Source of the DNA: Archilochus colubris
Lineage: Eukaryota > Chordata > Aves > Apodiformes > Trochilidae
DNA: 64,000 nucleotides
Direction: 5' to 3'
Assembly: GCA_023079485.1 (NCBI GenBank)
Contig: CM041097.1
Location: forward strand, 18,149,158-18,213,157
Below the pieces are notes generated by a model that saw only the letters and a list, made by a program, of their open reading frames with translations, made no database searches and was not told where the DNA came from. This document shows, piece after piece, positions 48,984 to 61,664 of the stretch (positions are counted from its first letter, which is position 1; the number at the start of each line of letters is the position of its first letter). The position numbers and the translations under genes were made by a program.

Positions 48984-51900
48984 AGATTCATAGACCTTGT
49001 GTGCTTTGAACAAACACATCACTGATTTGTTGAGGGAATATCCATTTCTTTCTGGACATAGCAATAAAATTCTGGTTTGGGGAAGGGAGGCATTGGGCTC
49101 AGGAAGTATAAGATGTGTGAAATGGGAACGTTTCCAGTATAAGAAGGTGAAAGATAAGGTTGTGCATGGTTGCCAATTATTTCAATGTGCTATTGGATTT
49201 CATTATGTGTTCTGCTATATATAATAGGTACTGATGGGTTATTAAAGTAGCAAGAGGCTTGCTGGCAGATCTAGGCTGTATTTATGGTGTGGTTTTCATA
49301 GAGAAGGTGTTAGATAAGGTGCAGCAAATAACAGATAAATCAGGTTGTAAGAAAGAAAGGGCATTCTTGTCATTGGTTGCCCAAGGACTTCGTATAAATG
49401 AATGTCAAGGGCTGGCACTTCTCAAAAAGCAAAGGAGGAGTTAGAGTAAGGCTCCAGGCTGCTGGAGGAGTGTGGGAAACCCAGTGGGCTGGAATAAAAG
49501 GCTCTTGTCAGTACCACAGCAGCTGGTTTTGTGGTTTGTGCTCAGTGTATCTGGTGAGGATGGTCAGTTCAGGGCTGACACAACTGGTTACAGATTTTAT
49601 CTGTGTCCATACCCCAGGTCTGCTGGGCAGAAATCCCGGGCTCTTTGCAAACAGAAAGTGCTGCTTTTAGCTTTTATCCATTTCTCAGTTAAGGCTGAGC
49701 AGGCAGCCTGAGGGCTGTGCCCAGCTCCCAGGGAAGGTGTTGGGAACTCTGTTGTGTCCCCCTGTGTCCCCCTGTGCCAGGCTGAGGTCAGCACATCTGC
49801 CCTTTCCTATTGCCACTCCCTGCTGCTCCATCTGACATTGTGGTTTGGTTCTGAACATGGGAACCACCTGGCAAACAAAAGCCCTGAGCCCCTCCATTGT
49901 CTGCCTGAAGACAACACAATAGATCACAAATCTGGTGAGTGGGTTTGGAAGGGAGCTTCACTTCCAGACAGACACAGACACAATTGAAATGTTGAAGCCT
50001 TGTCAGAAAACCTCTTGGGTCCCTGGTGCAGCCTTCTCTTCTGAGCCAGAAGTGATTTTAAATATCTGTGTCTGACAGCCAAGCCTTGTTAGAATGGCAG
50101 CTGTAAACAGGGACATAAAACTGGATTTTTCAAGGAGAGCTGGGTTTGGGGGGGGTCTGCTGGCATCCTGCTGAATCCATGCTCAGCACATGCCACAAGC
50201 CCTAAGAAACAGCACTTTCAAATCTGAGAAACTAATATAAGGGAGAAAAGAGCTGAAGAGTTTGTCTTTTGTCTTTAAAAACAAAAGGCACAGTTTTAGG
50301 GATGGAATATTTGCTTCCAGCTGTTGTTAAGGAAAATCAAGGGAGGGACAGTCGGAGCTGAAGCCATGGCAGATGCAGGTGGGATCTCTCAAACTGAGCA
50401 TCCAAATGAGAAGTCCATGGTGAAGGCATCGTTCTGATCCCTGAGTGATTGAGAAAGCAAAGAAATAGGTATGGTAGTAAAGAGGTTGGACAGAGGACGG
50501 TTAGTGTATGGGTGCAAGAAGAGAGCAGCTGTGGGGTGATATAGAAGTCTTCACTCAGATGTTGCTATAAGGACCACTTCACAGTTTGGTTGTGCATATG
50601 AATCCAAAACTGTTTGTCAGCAGAGGAATTCTCTTTGTTCCAGCAGACTGAATACTTCTAAGCCTGTTCTAAGGAACCTGTGCTGGCTATGGGAAAGGTC
50701 TGCTCAAATTCCACAATCTTGTCCTGTTTCTTTATAATTTATATTTATGGAACTGAATGATGAGAAACATTTAACAGGGTAGACTCAGGTTGTCACAGCA
50801 TCATTAAAATAAGGTTTGACTGACTTACACAGTTGTTAATCTTGACATACTGGAAGAATTGTGAAAATCCCTGTCTTTTCAAGCATGGTTTCCTTTGTAT
50901 GATTTTGGAGATCACTTTCTACAGAAAACTCACATTTTAGAAAGTGATTTCCTGATTCCCAAGGAGAACAACAACATCACTCTTCTGTTCTAGGGGCAAT
51001 GGATCAAAAGGGTTTTGTTTAGAGAGCAGTTCCATTGCTTCCCATCACTTCCAGTTGTTGCTGGGCTGGTGTTGCCACATCATCACTCCTGGATGTGCGT
51101 CAGGCTTGGAATGTCATTAAACTTTGTTTTGTGGCTTGCAAAAATGCCTTCTGCTTTTTACTCTGTGTATAGGGGAAGAGGAATTTTTCTGCACCCATTA
51201 AAAAATGTTCTTGAAATGATTTGAAGAGGTTTCCAAAATGAAACGTTTATACAAAAGTGAAAAGCACAAGCAGAGCGGCTTCTTCCTGTCTGTCTGAGGT
51301 GGTAGAAACTTTACATTTCCCCTGAAACAGGGCAAATCTTACCTACTGTGTGAAATGGATCTACAAATGATGTACAAATACTTTCATTTTATGCAGAGGT
51401 GTTAGAGAACTCCTGAAGGCAGCACTAACCATGTAGCCCTCCTCTCCTGCCCCAGCTCCAGCCCTTTAGTCACAGGACTGGTATGCAGCTTGCAGAGGGA
51501 CTTGGGCTGGCTGGATCTGCTTAACCACAGAGTCTTGGGGCTGCCTGTGGCTGCTCTGTCTCAAAAACATACTGGCAGTTTGTGCCAGTCTATTCAGGAG
51601 CCAACTTGGAGACCCAGCTCAATGATGTGGGAGTCTTCCTCTATCAATGTGAAGCTTTGCTGGGTTTCAGGGGTAGGAAGGCTTTGGATTAAGTTTGTTT
51701 CGAAGACCAAATTGGTCAAGAAGTGCTGCCAGTGCCTCATGTGCCAACTTTGCTGGCTTTTGCTTCTTTCTTCACACACACAAAAAGCTTCAGAAAGCCA
51801 TATCTCCAGGGTTTCTGGCTTGGAGGTGAGAGAGTCAGCTGTCCCTACAAACTCTGGAGGCTGCTGGCACTCCTCTGAGTGCAGCTGAGCAGCCAAAGCA

Positions 51901-53540
51901 AAAATAATATATATGTGCTGGAAAGACTGTGAGTTGGTTTAATGAAAGCTGCAAGTAACATTCAGATGATGTGAAACAGGATAAGCCTTGAGGTCATGCG
52001 TTGGCCTGAGTTCTGCTGCTGTGAGTGCAGTAAAAGAGTATTTTTAAAAATGGAATAGTGACGATTCCTACTTCTATCATCAACAGAAAAATCTTTTTTA
52101 AAAATGGACAACTGTATTATGTTTTGTTTGCTGCCTGTTTCACAAAACCTGAGCCTATTTTGGGAGGCCAGTAAAGATTCACTGACGTCAAAATGGAATA
52201 TGAAAGGCAGATGTTTCTGGTTAGCTTATTCATCCCTAACCACTTTTCCTGATTCTTTTTTTTTCTTTTGAGAGATAAGTCTAGACTAGACAGTGCACAT
52301 TTCTAAAGCGAGTGTTTTAACTGATTAATTGCTTATTAACAGTACCCAGAATAAGACTATCAATTTTATTTTCTCTGCCTAATATTGTTTTTAATTAAAT
52401 TAGTGTATGGCATTTTGATAAACGAACAATAATACTGTGCTTGATCCAGGAAAAAAAAAGTCTCATTCATAACATCAATTGTCAGTAATATTATTAGATA
52501 CAGATGTAATGTGCCACTGATAGGAAAAATCAAACATCTGGAGAAGATGGATGTTCAGGTAAGTGATACAGGAGAGCATTAGGATTTAGATAAAGCAACA
52601 AGATTAATATATATGAAGAATGTTGTCTCTGTGAACTATTTTTGGCTTATTCCCTGCCATAACCCCAAATATATTGTACACAGATTAGATTCTCAGAGGA
52701 GGCAAACAGCAATGTTTCTTCAGATTGAGGGCAAGGGCAGAGGTGTAGCAGCACAACACTGCTGTGCCCCAGGACCCAGACTCAGGAGCAGCCAGTGCTG
52801 ATAGGAGAAGAAATATTGCTCCATTAGCATTCGTGGTAAATGTGTTCTGGATTGGGAGAGCAATAAATATAAATATAGACATTGGTTGCTGGAACCAGTC
52901 TGGCCCACTTGCAGAAGTCAAAGGCTGCTTCCAGTTATGCCACCTTTTTTTTAGGCAACTGAGCTGCATTTGTTTTTCCACCAGAAAATGGATGTTGCCT
53001 CCAAGAGAGGTTACAAGAGATTAAGGCAGCAGACAGAGGGATGACTGACTGCATACTTTTGCCTTTGCCTGAGGAGATGGGGATCAGCTGCTGCAGGCTT
53101 CAATCTGTGTCACTGCTTCTGCTGTCCTGCTGCAGGCAGTCCTGGCTCCTGGGCAGGGGGAAGAACTGCTGCTCCATCAGGGGGATGAGGAGGAGGGAAG
53201 GACTGGAGGGTGGAGAGAAAGAGCAAAGAGGACAGGCACTTCCTCCCACTCCAGCCTGCCTGAAATGCCTCTGATTCTTCATGGTCTTCTTCCCAGCCTT
53301 TAGCATCCATCTGTTCCTCCTCAGTGCCTTTCCTGTCTGCATCCCCAGCTCCTCCATCTCCTTCAGATCTTCCTGACTGCTCCCAAGCCTTCTTACCCCT
53401 TTCACCTTCCTCAGTCAAACCACAGTCAGCCCGATTTTGTGATCTCTTCCCTCAGTCCCTCTATACCCCAGTCCCAGAATATGGTCTGAATTTTGCCTCT
53501 GTTGCTGACCAGCCCAGCACTGTTCCTCTCCTCAAAGCCC

Positions 53541-53970
53541 ACAGCATACACAATGCCTACACACAGCCTACACAGCCTACACAGCATACATACTGTATAC
53601 ACACAGCATACACACAGCATACACACAACATACACACAGCATACACACATCATACACACATCATACACACAGCATACACACTGCATACACACTGCATACA
53701 CACTGCATACACACATCATACAGCATACACACTGCACACACACATCATACACACATCATACACACATCATACACACAGCATACACACAGCATACACACAT
53801 CATACACACTACATACATACTACATACACACAGCATACACACACATCATGCACATTACATATACACAGCATACACACACATCATGCACACAGCATACACA
53901 CAGCATACACACATCATACACACAACATACACACAACATACACACTACATACACACAGCATACACACAGC
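53541..53970 (+). repeat. 11-bp minisatellite (ATACACACAGC family), about 39 units
   Basis: The 11-bp unit is ATACACAC followed by a variable trinucleotide: AGC, ATC, AAC, TGC or TAC. The first units are degenerate (CCTACACAGC) and some contain a one- or two-base slip. Because 11 is not a multiple of 3, each plus-strand frame reads an 11-residue His/Thr/Tyr-rich period, so overlapping frames of 238 and 199 codons stay open (53324-54040, 53493-54092). They have no plausible coding features and are judged artefacts of the repeat. A larger duplicated block around the ACACATCATGCACA variant occurs at about 53832 and 53869. Confidence 0.95.
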
Positions 53971-56900
53971 CTCTCTGTACTCCCAACCTGACACTTCTCA
54001 GCTGTTCCTGCTCATCTTCACCTCCTTCAATTCCTGCTGACTCTTTACTGTCTCTTCTTCTTCCTCCCACTGTGCCCAGACCTGATCTGTGACCAAAAAT
54101 TAACCTTAGCACACAATTAACCTTAGCTGATATTTCTGGGAAGCCTTTAATTAGCTTTGGGAATAGAATCAACAAGTGTCAACCCCAGAGCAGGCAGGGA
54201 TCCTCCTGCAGTTGGCTCTGGCACTTCTTTTCCTGCCAGCAGGCTCCACCAGCACCCCGGCTTTGGCTGAGGATATGGCTTGGTCATGAGGTTTTTGACC
54301 TTTTTTCCTGTCTCACTTAATGCTATTTTAAAAACTCAGCCAGGATTTTTTTTTCCCCTTGACAGCTGGATTTGGCTCAGGATTTCTGTATGATTCCATA
54401 ATGTCTTTTTACAGTATTATCGTGTTACTTATGTTCATTTTTAGCCTCGGGCTTCATTTGAGGTGCTGAAGGAGTCAGGGTAATAACCAACATTCCACCA
54501 GATGTGTAGCACAATAGCCAATAGCTACAGACAAATCTTTTCATGGTTTTTCTATAATAATAAAACAATAAGCTTTCTATATGAAGACACATGAATGTAA
54601 CTTTTCACATGTAGTTCAGCTTACAGAAATCTTAAACCTTCTAGAAATAATGCTTAAGTAGATTACCATGAGCCTTACTGGACATTTCAGGGAATATATT
54701 TATTAAACTGCATTTTGGTCATGAGAATATGCTTGATTTTAAACAAGTAACTTAAAAAACATTCCAGACTGGACCCTGACAGCCTTGTGCTGTTGGACTG
54801 TGCCTTATTCCTGAAACCAAATTTTTACCTGATTTCAGTTGCCAGATCTGGGACTATTCTTTGGACAACTCCTTATTAAGGATTATTTGATTACCTGGAC
54901 TGTAAGTGGTTGTGTCTAGACATGACCTATCTAACTCAGGTGATACTATGTTCTCACAGGACATACTCATTGCTCTGCTACGAGCTCATTCTCTGGAGTC
55001 TCTGCTTCCCCATGAGCAAAATGAGAACTGGCTGTGGTTCTCAGGCACAAGATCCCTCCAGTTTTCCCCAGTGCAAGGATGCATCTGCTGCTTTTTAGCT
55101 CTTTCAGGCTAGAATATCAGCTCAGATGTGTCTGCACCAGCAGTGAGTAGATGGCAATTCCTTCCTGTTGGGATCTTTTGGAGCATAATCCCCCCCCTGT
55201 GGCACAGGCAGTGTGCACCTCAGTTGCTGTAGGGCTGTAAATGTTCTGCTCTTGCACCTGCATCACTTTTCCTTCTGCACTCAGAGACTGCTCAAGCAGG
55301 ACCTTCCCTTTCCAGTGTTACTCCTAGTTTGTAGCTCTTCATATTAGGAATACCAGAAACTGGAAACAGTCTGCTGTTAACTGGAGCAACAAGGAAGCTT
55401 TGATTGCAGTAAAGCTTGGGCAAAATATATAGCATGAAATTGCAGGATGATCCAAGGGAGTGGGAATTTTGCCATTGGCTTCAGCAGAGCAAAGATTTCA
55501 CGCTTGTTTAAGTTTGAAATCTGAAAAGCTGAAGGAAGTGAAAATGCCATGAAAGCTACTGGGAGAAGAAAAACTACACTCAGAAAGGGCTAATTTTCTT
55601 TGAAGCTCAGTTCATGATAGCTGAACAGGGTCTTGGATGAACATGAGGATCTCTAAATAAGTGGAAGTTGGGTTTGATAGGGGAAGTTTCATCCAACACA
55701 CAAGAGAGGCTTGGATAGCAGCATGTGAGCCTTTTCCACTCTTTCATTTGGTCATCTTTTAAGTTGATTTCCTCACTCCCTTTTCTTACCTTGAGCTCTT
55801 CCAAAAGGGTCAACTGTCAGAGACCAGTGCCTGTGAAAAAATACTGTAAATGCAGAGTAACTCCATTGAAATCCACTCTGATTTCCTTGAGAGCAGAATT
55901 TGGTTTTACTTTCTAATCCGTCATGTCAAATTCTTTGGCACTCACATAAATAATCACTCCCAGACAGTTGTTAAAATTGGGCTCTGCATGAAATATATAT
56001 TTTTTTTTATCCAATACTTCCACAGAGCCTTCTTTTCAGCTGTAAATTATTAGGGAAGAAGAACGGATGCAATTAGCTGTGATAGCCATGTCAGCTCCCT
56101 TGCTGCTCTTATTCCATACACTCTTGCTCACCCTCCAAATCTAAAGGCCCTTCAGCTTTTGGGCTGCTTTGTCCAGCTTCCCCTCAGGATGCTTCATGCA
56201 GAATCCATCTCTTTGACAATTAGTAGTTTAGATTAGGGGACCATACATTTTTTTTTTCTGTATAGTATCTGTATAGTGCTTCATCAGCCCTGAAACATCT
56301 TAGGAAAGGTCTTCAGTTTGTATTTAGCCATCTACCCATAGTCTAGCCATTCAGACCCATAGTCTCCCAGGTTTTATTTAATGGGAGAGCTGAGGCTGGA
56401 TCCAGGGAAGATTGGGCTGGATCCTTGGGAAGGTTGCTGTCTTGCTATTAGCAACTGGTTCATTAAAGCAATTCTGTCTGGATCATGTTCCCAGCCTGAG
56501 GCTTTGCTCAGGCTCAGCTTTGGAAGTGGAATTGCTCAGCAGGAGCTGCAAACTGGGTGATAATTCTGTGTGAGGAGGTATCTCTGCAGGGGCTGTGCCT
56601 TTGGTATCTCTGATCCCTCATGAGCAAACTCATTTTGCTGCTGCTTGATAAACCTGTGTCAGAATGCAGCAGTTTTAACCTAACTAGGTTGAAAATGGGA
56701 GAGATTTTACACTGCCCCTCTTCCACCCTCAGGTAAATTTAAGGAGAAAGTGTTGGGGTCTATTTTCTGGATAGCTTTAAAACAAATATATTCTTCCCCA
56801 TGTTCCTTCCTTTCTCAGTGTGAGTTTGAGGCAGTGCTGTCTGGTCTTTCATACTGATCAAGAAAAATACTATTTGGTGGGTACTTTCTATTCCCCAATT

Positions 56901-59336
56901 GGACTGTTTGATGACTCCCCCTTCAAATCAGTTGTGTTCTCCCTGCTTTCTCCATCCCCATCAGTTCTGCATATTCCTATTTCCAGTATAGATTTCATCA
57001 CCACCCCCCTGCCCCATGAGCTCATTCTGGGAGAGTTTTGGGCTAGAGGAGGAAGAAGAAGGAAGACTCCTCAGGTCAGCAGAAGGATTTGCAGCTGCAG
57101 CACAATTTCCTTCTTATTGTTTCAAACCAGCCAGGATTGAGAGAAGGAGACAGGGAGTTGGGGGTGGAGGGGAAGTCCACCGGAGCTTCTCCCTGTGCTT
57201 GAAATCTGATCCTATTTATCTGCTGATCTTTCTCCATCTCCATTCCATCCTGCCCTGACACTCTGGTATTGGGTTACTGATGGGAGTGAAGAGCACGCTT
57301 CTGACTTTTGGGAAGGTTGCGATTACTTTGATCCTGGGAAGCAGACATGAGAATAAACAGCTTGTCAGAAGAAGTTGGCTGAAGTTTCCCTTGACTCGAC
57401 TAAAATTTCTGACAAAGTTGCAAGTTCTTGTGTGCTTGGGAGAGCAGCTCTTGCCCTGGCCAAAATCTTCCACTTGCCAAAACGTCACGAGACTTGGCAA
57501 GCCGGGTAATGGGACACAAGTGTTGAAAGAATGAAGGCTGGTACTGTGCTACACATGTGTTGTGTCTCCATGAGCCCTTCTGGCTTTGGAATCTGGGAAT
57601 CCCTGGGGAATTGCAGGGACACAGCCATTTGTTTGCAAGCATGGCCTTGGTGCTCATCACAGCTCCTGAGCCAGAGCCAACAGAGCAGGAGGGGCAGAAC
57701 TGGGGCAGAAATGCCTCAAGATCCTTTTGGATACCTAAGGTCTGTTAGCCATAGGTCTAGAGTGTCTTCTATAATTAACTCTCTAGCATTATCACATAGA
57801 TATCATAAATGTACCTTTTTATAAGCCTATCAGACAAGCTGGCCTGGTTTCCACTCTACACTTTGCTCTGGTTGTGAGTTTAACTGAAAGCCATGGAGCC
57901 ATGTGGTGGCAGAGGTTTTCATTTCACAGGAGTTTACTGTGATTTCAGATCACTTCCCATTCCAAAATGAGGATGGAACACAGTTTTGGATTCTTGTGGC
58001 ATGAGCTTTTGGGAGGAAGAATTCTTTTCAGACAAGAGAAACTTTTCGTTTTAATGGAGTTTGGGTCTGAAATGGATTTTTCTGCTTTGTATTGTGCAAC
58101 AAAAGGAACTGAAAAAAAAAAAAAGTATTTAAAAACAGAAAAGTTTGACTCAAAAGAAGTCTGAATGTACAATCCCAACCTAAACCCCATTCCACCTTTT
58201 TTCAGACCACGGTGTCACTGAAACTGACACATTTCTGCAAACATTTTGTATTCAAGGAAACCAAATTTCCTCCTGGAAGAACATCCTGCTGGAAAACTCA
58301 CCATCTCCATCTCACATTACTTGGCAGCTTTCACATTAAACACTGCTTGTTTCCTTAGCCTTATTTAGTACTCTTCTTGGAAACAGCACAGATTTTTCAA
58401 CCCAATTATGGAGAATTATACCACGTGATGAAATTCACATCAATACAGCTCAATAAAAGCCTCCTAAATGCAGTCAGCTTTTCTGTGGCAGGCACAGCTG
58501 AAGGATTGGAGCCCTGTATTAGGGCAGTTGAAAGCAGAAGTATCTTTGCATCCCGGGTTTGTTGCACCAGCAGTACATGGCCCTCTCTCTTTTCAGTCAT
58601 GGTCATTGAGCAAGTAATTCTTTCAGATCTATTCCTGCAAGGAGGCTTGTAGGACATTTTGAATAATATTAAACTCTGGAAAGCACTTAGAAAATGCATC
58701 AGTAATGTGGGTACTTCATCTCAGGGAGGTGGTAAACTGGTGGCTGAAATCTAGATAGGGGGATGTCCCTAGTGCTTTTGGGGAAATAATCTGTTGGATA
58801 TTCTCTTTACCTGTTGTTTTTTATTTTTCCCATCATTAATCTGTCTTCTGTACTACACAGAATTAATCTTTTCCCTTCACAATAAGCCACCCAGCAGAAA
58901 ATCAAGTTGATCCCCATCATTCCAGTGAAGTCTGCCCTCTGCAAAGACACCTTTGCTTAAGCAAAAAGCCCTTCTTCTCCTCCCTGGCAACGTGGAGGTG
59001 TGGAATGAACCACAGCTCAACAGGAAAGCCCTCCCTTCCCTTCTTGAGGGGAGACCCAAGTGGTGCAGATGAACTTCATCCTGCTGATGGGCTCAGCAAA
59101 GGGGCTCTTTCTGGGTCTACATTCCCCACCCTCACCTCTGCCCTGGCTCCTGCAGCCACTCCCATGGCAGGACAGCCCTTCCTTGACTTTGGTGGTCCCT
59201 GAATACCCCTTGCAAAATTCAAATCAGCTGGCACTCTTGAAGCATGCAGTTAAGACACACAAGCTATGAAAGATTAAAGGGAATTCACGTTCCTCTTCTC
59301 CACATGAAAAGGGTTTGTAAACTCCTTCAGTGCCTG

Positions 59337-59354
59337 TTTTTTTTTTTTTTTTTA
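59337..59354 (+). repeat. Poly-T tract
   Basis: Eighteen consecutive T bases. On the minus strand this would be an A tail, but the sequence beyond it does not resemble any gene I recognise. Confidence 0.88.
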
Positions 59355-61630
59355 ATACTCGGGGTAAGGAAATAAAGCTGAGGCAAGTATTTTTCCAAGA
59401 TCTGAGAAAGAGAGCTCTGGGTTGTTTTGCACCCTGCCTTGGGTGACATAGCTAATAACTCTGATTTCACAATGCTCAGTGTTACCCAGAGAGACACAGG
59501 GAGCTGTTGTCAGGGAAGTGCAAAGAAGTAGAGGAGACTTCAAGAGACACCTCAGAGCAGAGCTGTGAGCTTCTCAGCTGCTTCCTAGCAGTACTGGGAG
59601 TGAAATTCTGCTCTTAGTGTTAATGTCATCACCTCCACAGACTTCACATATTGTAAAGTGACACTTCCTGGAGCTCTGGGTGTAGTTGTCTGCCTCCATT
59701 TGGGCTTTTAGATGTTTGCTTTTGCTTGCTTCTTCAGCTTTGAAGTCATGTTTTTGATGATACAGTGAGAAGGCTTTGGGGTGAGCAAGAAGAGGAGGAG
59801 ACCTTGACAAGGCCTCTCTAAAGTGCTTGATCCAAAATGTAACCCCCCAGGTGTGTCTGGGGGTTCTGGCTGCACCCAAACCCTGTTGATTTTCAGAGGA
59901 GTGTGTTTTGGGGTGGACATGGAGCAGCATTCCCTGGGCTGGTTGGCAGATGCCCTTTTGTCAGTGCTCCCCTGCAAGTTAATGTGCTGCCATGGGCCAA
60001 GCCATGAGCCTGCAAATTCATCAGCAGGAGACAAAAAAAACCCCACAGCAGCTCTGGTGGGTGTCAGTAGCTCCTGTTTGTACATTCAGTCTGCTTTTGC
60101 TTCTGGGCTGTGGTGCACATAGGGATTTGTGGCTAAAGGTCCTCCACATACATCATCTACAGGCAAAGCCTGGGTGCTAATGTGCTCCTCAAAAGTCTCT
60201 TCAGATTCAAAGTGGAGCTAACATTTGAGCTTCAAAGCTAAGTGCAGTGTGTCTTGTTTCCAGGAAACTTCTTGAGTTGATTGTTAAGCAAAATTAATCC
60301 CCCCCTGATGCCTTTTTGTGGGTTGAAACCAAAGGCTCCTGCAGCAAAATGGCTGAAGTTTTTAATCCCATTTTAGAAAAGTAGCTTTTTTAGACCAAAG
60401 GGAAAAGAAGAAAAACAACAACAAAAAAAGAGGAAATGTAAGATGATTAAACAGGATTCTGTTATTTTCCCCTAGTGTTCAACATTTGCTCTTTCTTTAG
60501 GTCATCAACCACCATGAAACCAACATTTAATTTACAGACTGATTGCAGCAGCTGCCTGAAGCCCTGCTCTTAACCTCAAAAACCAAACTTGAAAAAAATA
60601 TTCCAGATGAACTTCGTTTAATTTGCTTGATATATTTGTAATGGAACACGGTATTGCAGATGGGCATTGAAGTTCCAGATTTCATCTGCATCAGGCAAGG
60701 GAAGAAAGTGCTACTTTATCCAACAGCAACTCTTCTGGGTTTAATTCAATAAATTGTAATCATGTGCAGTCTACTTGTGTTCACAACAAATGTCCCAGAT
60801 ATCCTGGAGAGAAAAACATGAAAGACTCCATGTCTTTTAGCTTTAGAGTTGTTAATCTTTTTGAATTCATTTGTTTGGTTTCACTTAGTGTAGCACTTAG
60901 TGTATTTAGAGCAGGACATTTGGTTCAGTGAGCATGACTCTGTTGGGTCACAGCAAACAGTGTTTTCCTAGTTTTAGCAAAAATCCCATTTGTCCCTGAA
61001 ATACAGGTTATGCCCAGTTAAGAAGGAAAAAAAAACCCTTTTCTAGCTGGTAGTGTTGCAAGCCTCCTGGACATCTGTGCATATGTCTGCTGTTGGGTCA
61101 TTTTGTTATTGTAGTTTCTGTGTTTATTTTAATAAAAGCAAGTTGAAACATAAGTGAAGCACTGATGGAAGTGGCAGTGGTGGGGGGACTGGTCAGGTGA
61201 AGAGGGATGTTGCAGGAGGCATGGATGTGATCCACTGATAGTTTAAATCCTGGCTTGAACTGCTGCTGACAGGTCTGCTGGCCCATTGTGTCTCGTCTTC
61301 TGGCTGGGCACAATCAGGTGATGAGCTGATGTTGGGTTTTCATCTTGGAAGAGGAACAGAACTCAAGGAGAGAGATGGGAACTTTTCTTTGTATTATTCT
61401 AGGAGAAGAAAAATATACAGGCTCTTTTCCTGTGTGCTGGTTGTTGGCCAGAAGCCACTAAAAAGTCTTAGCAAGTCCCTAAAACACGTCCCTTGTCTTA
61501 CTGCTGCTTTCCAGGGGACTCATCTACTGAAATTATCCTTTGCCACTCATCCTTGCAAATCATGCAGACAGAGGGTTGTACTGGGGGGCTGGCTGCTCTG
61601 TCTGCAAGCTGCCTTACACCAGCAGAGAAC

Positions 61631-61664
61631 TACTGAATAACCTTGAATACTGAATAACCTTGAA
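61631..61664 (+). repeat. 17-bp tandem duplication
   Basis: Two perfect copies of TACTGAATAACCTTGAA lie head to tail. Confidence 0.95.

Larger units (their letters stand above)
42826..53320. other. Intergenic DNA, no gene seen
   Basis: About 10.5 kb without a recognisable gene. It includes a T-rich run (45417-45450), a short CTG run (about 45208-45225), an A run (46953-46965), a 16-bp tandem duplication (48947-48983) and an AT-rich block (52270-52560). Frames reach about 136 codons (43354-42944 minus; 51490-51888 plus) and show no domain. Confidence 0.65.

Noticed and set aside
48997..49444. Two successive plus-strand frames considered as a broken gene
   Set aside because: The residues match no family I recognise and the frames are short; nothing beyond chance openness supports a pseudogene.
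53324..54092. Frames of 238 and 199 codons as a His/Thr/Tyr-rich repeat protein
   Set aside because: They overlap in two frames and are fully explained by the 11-bp minisatellite period.
59337..59600. Poly-T tract considered as the A tail of a minus-strand processed retrocopy
   Set aside because: The adjacent sequence shows no gene similarity I recognise and no flanking duplication.
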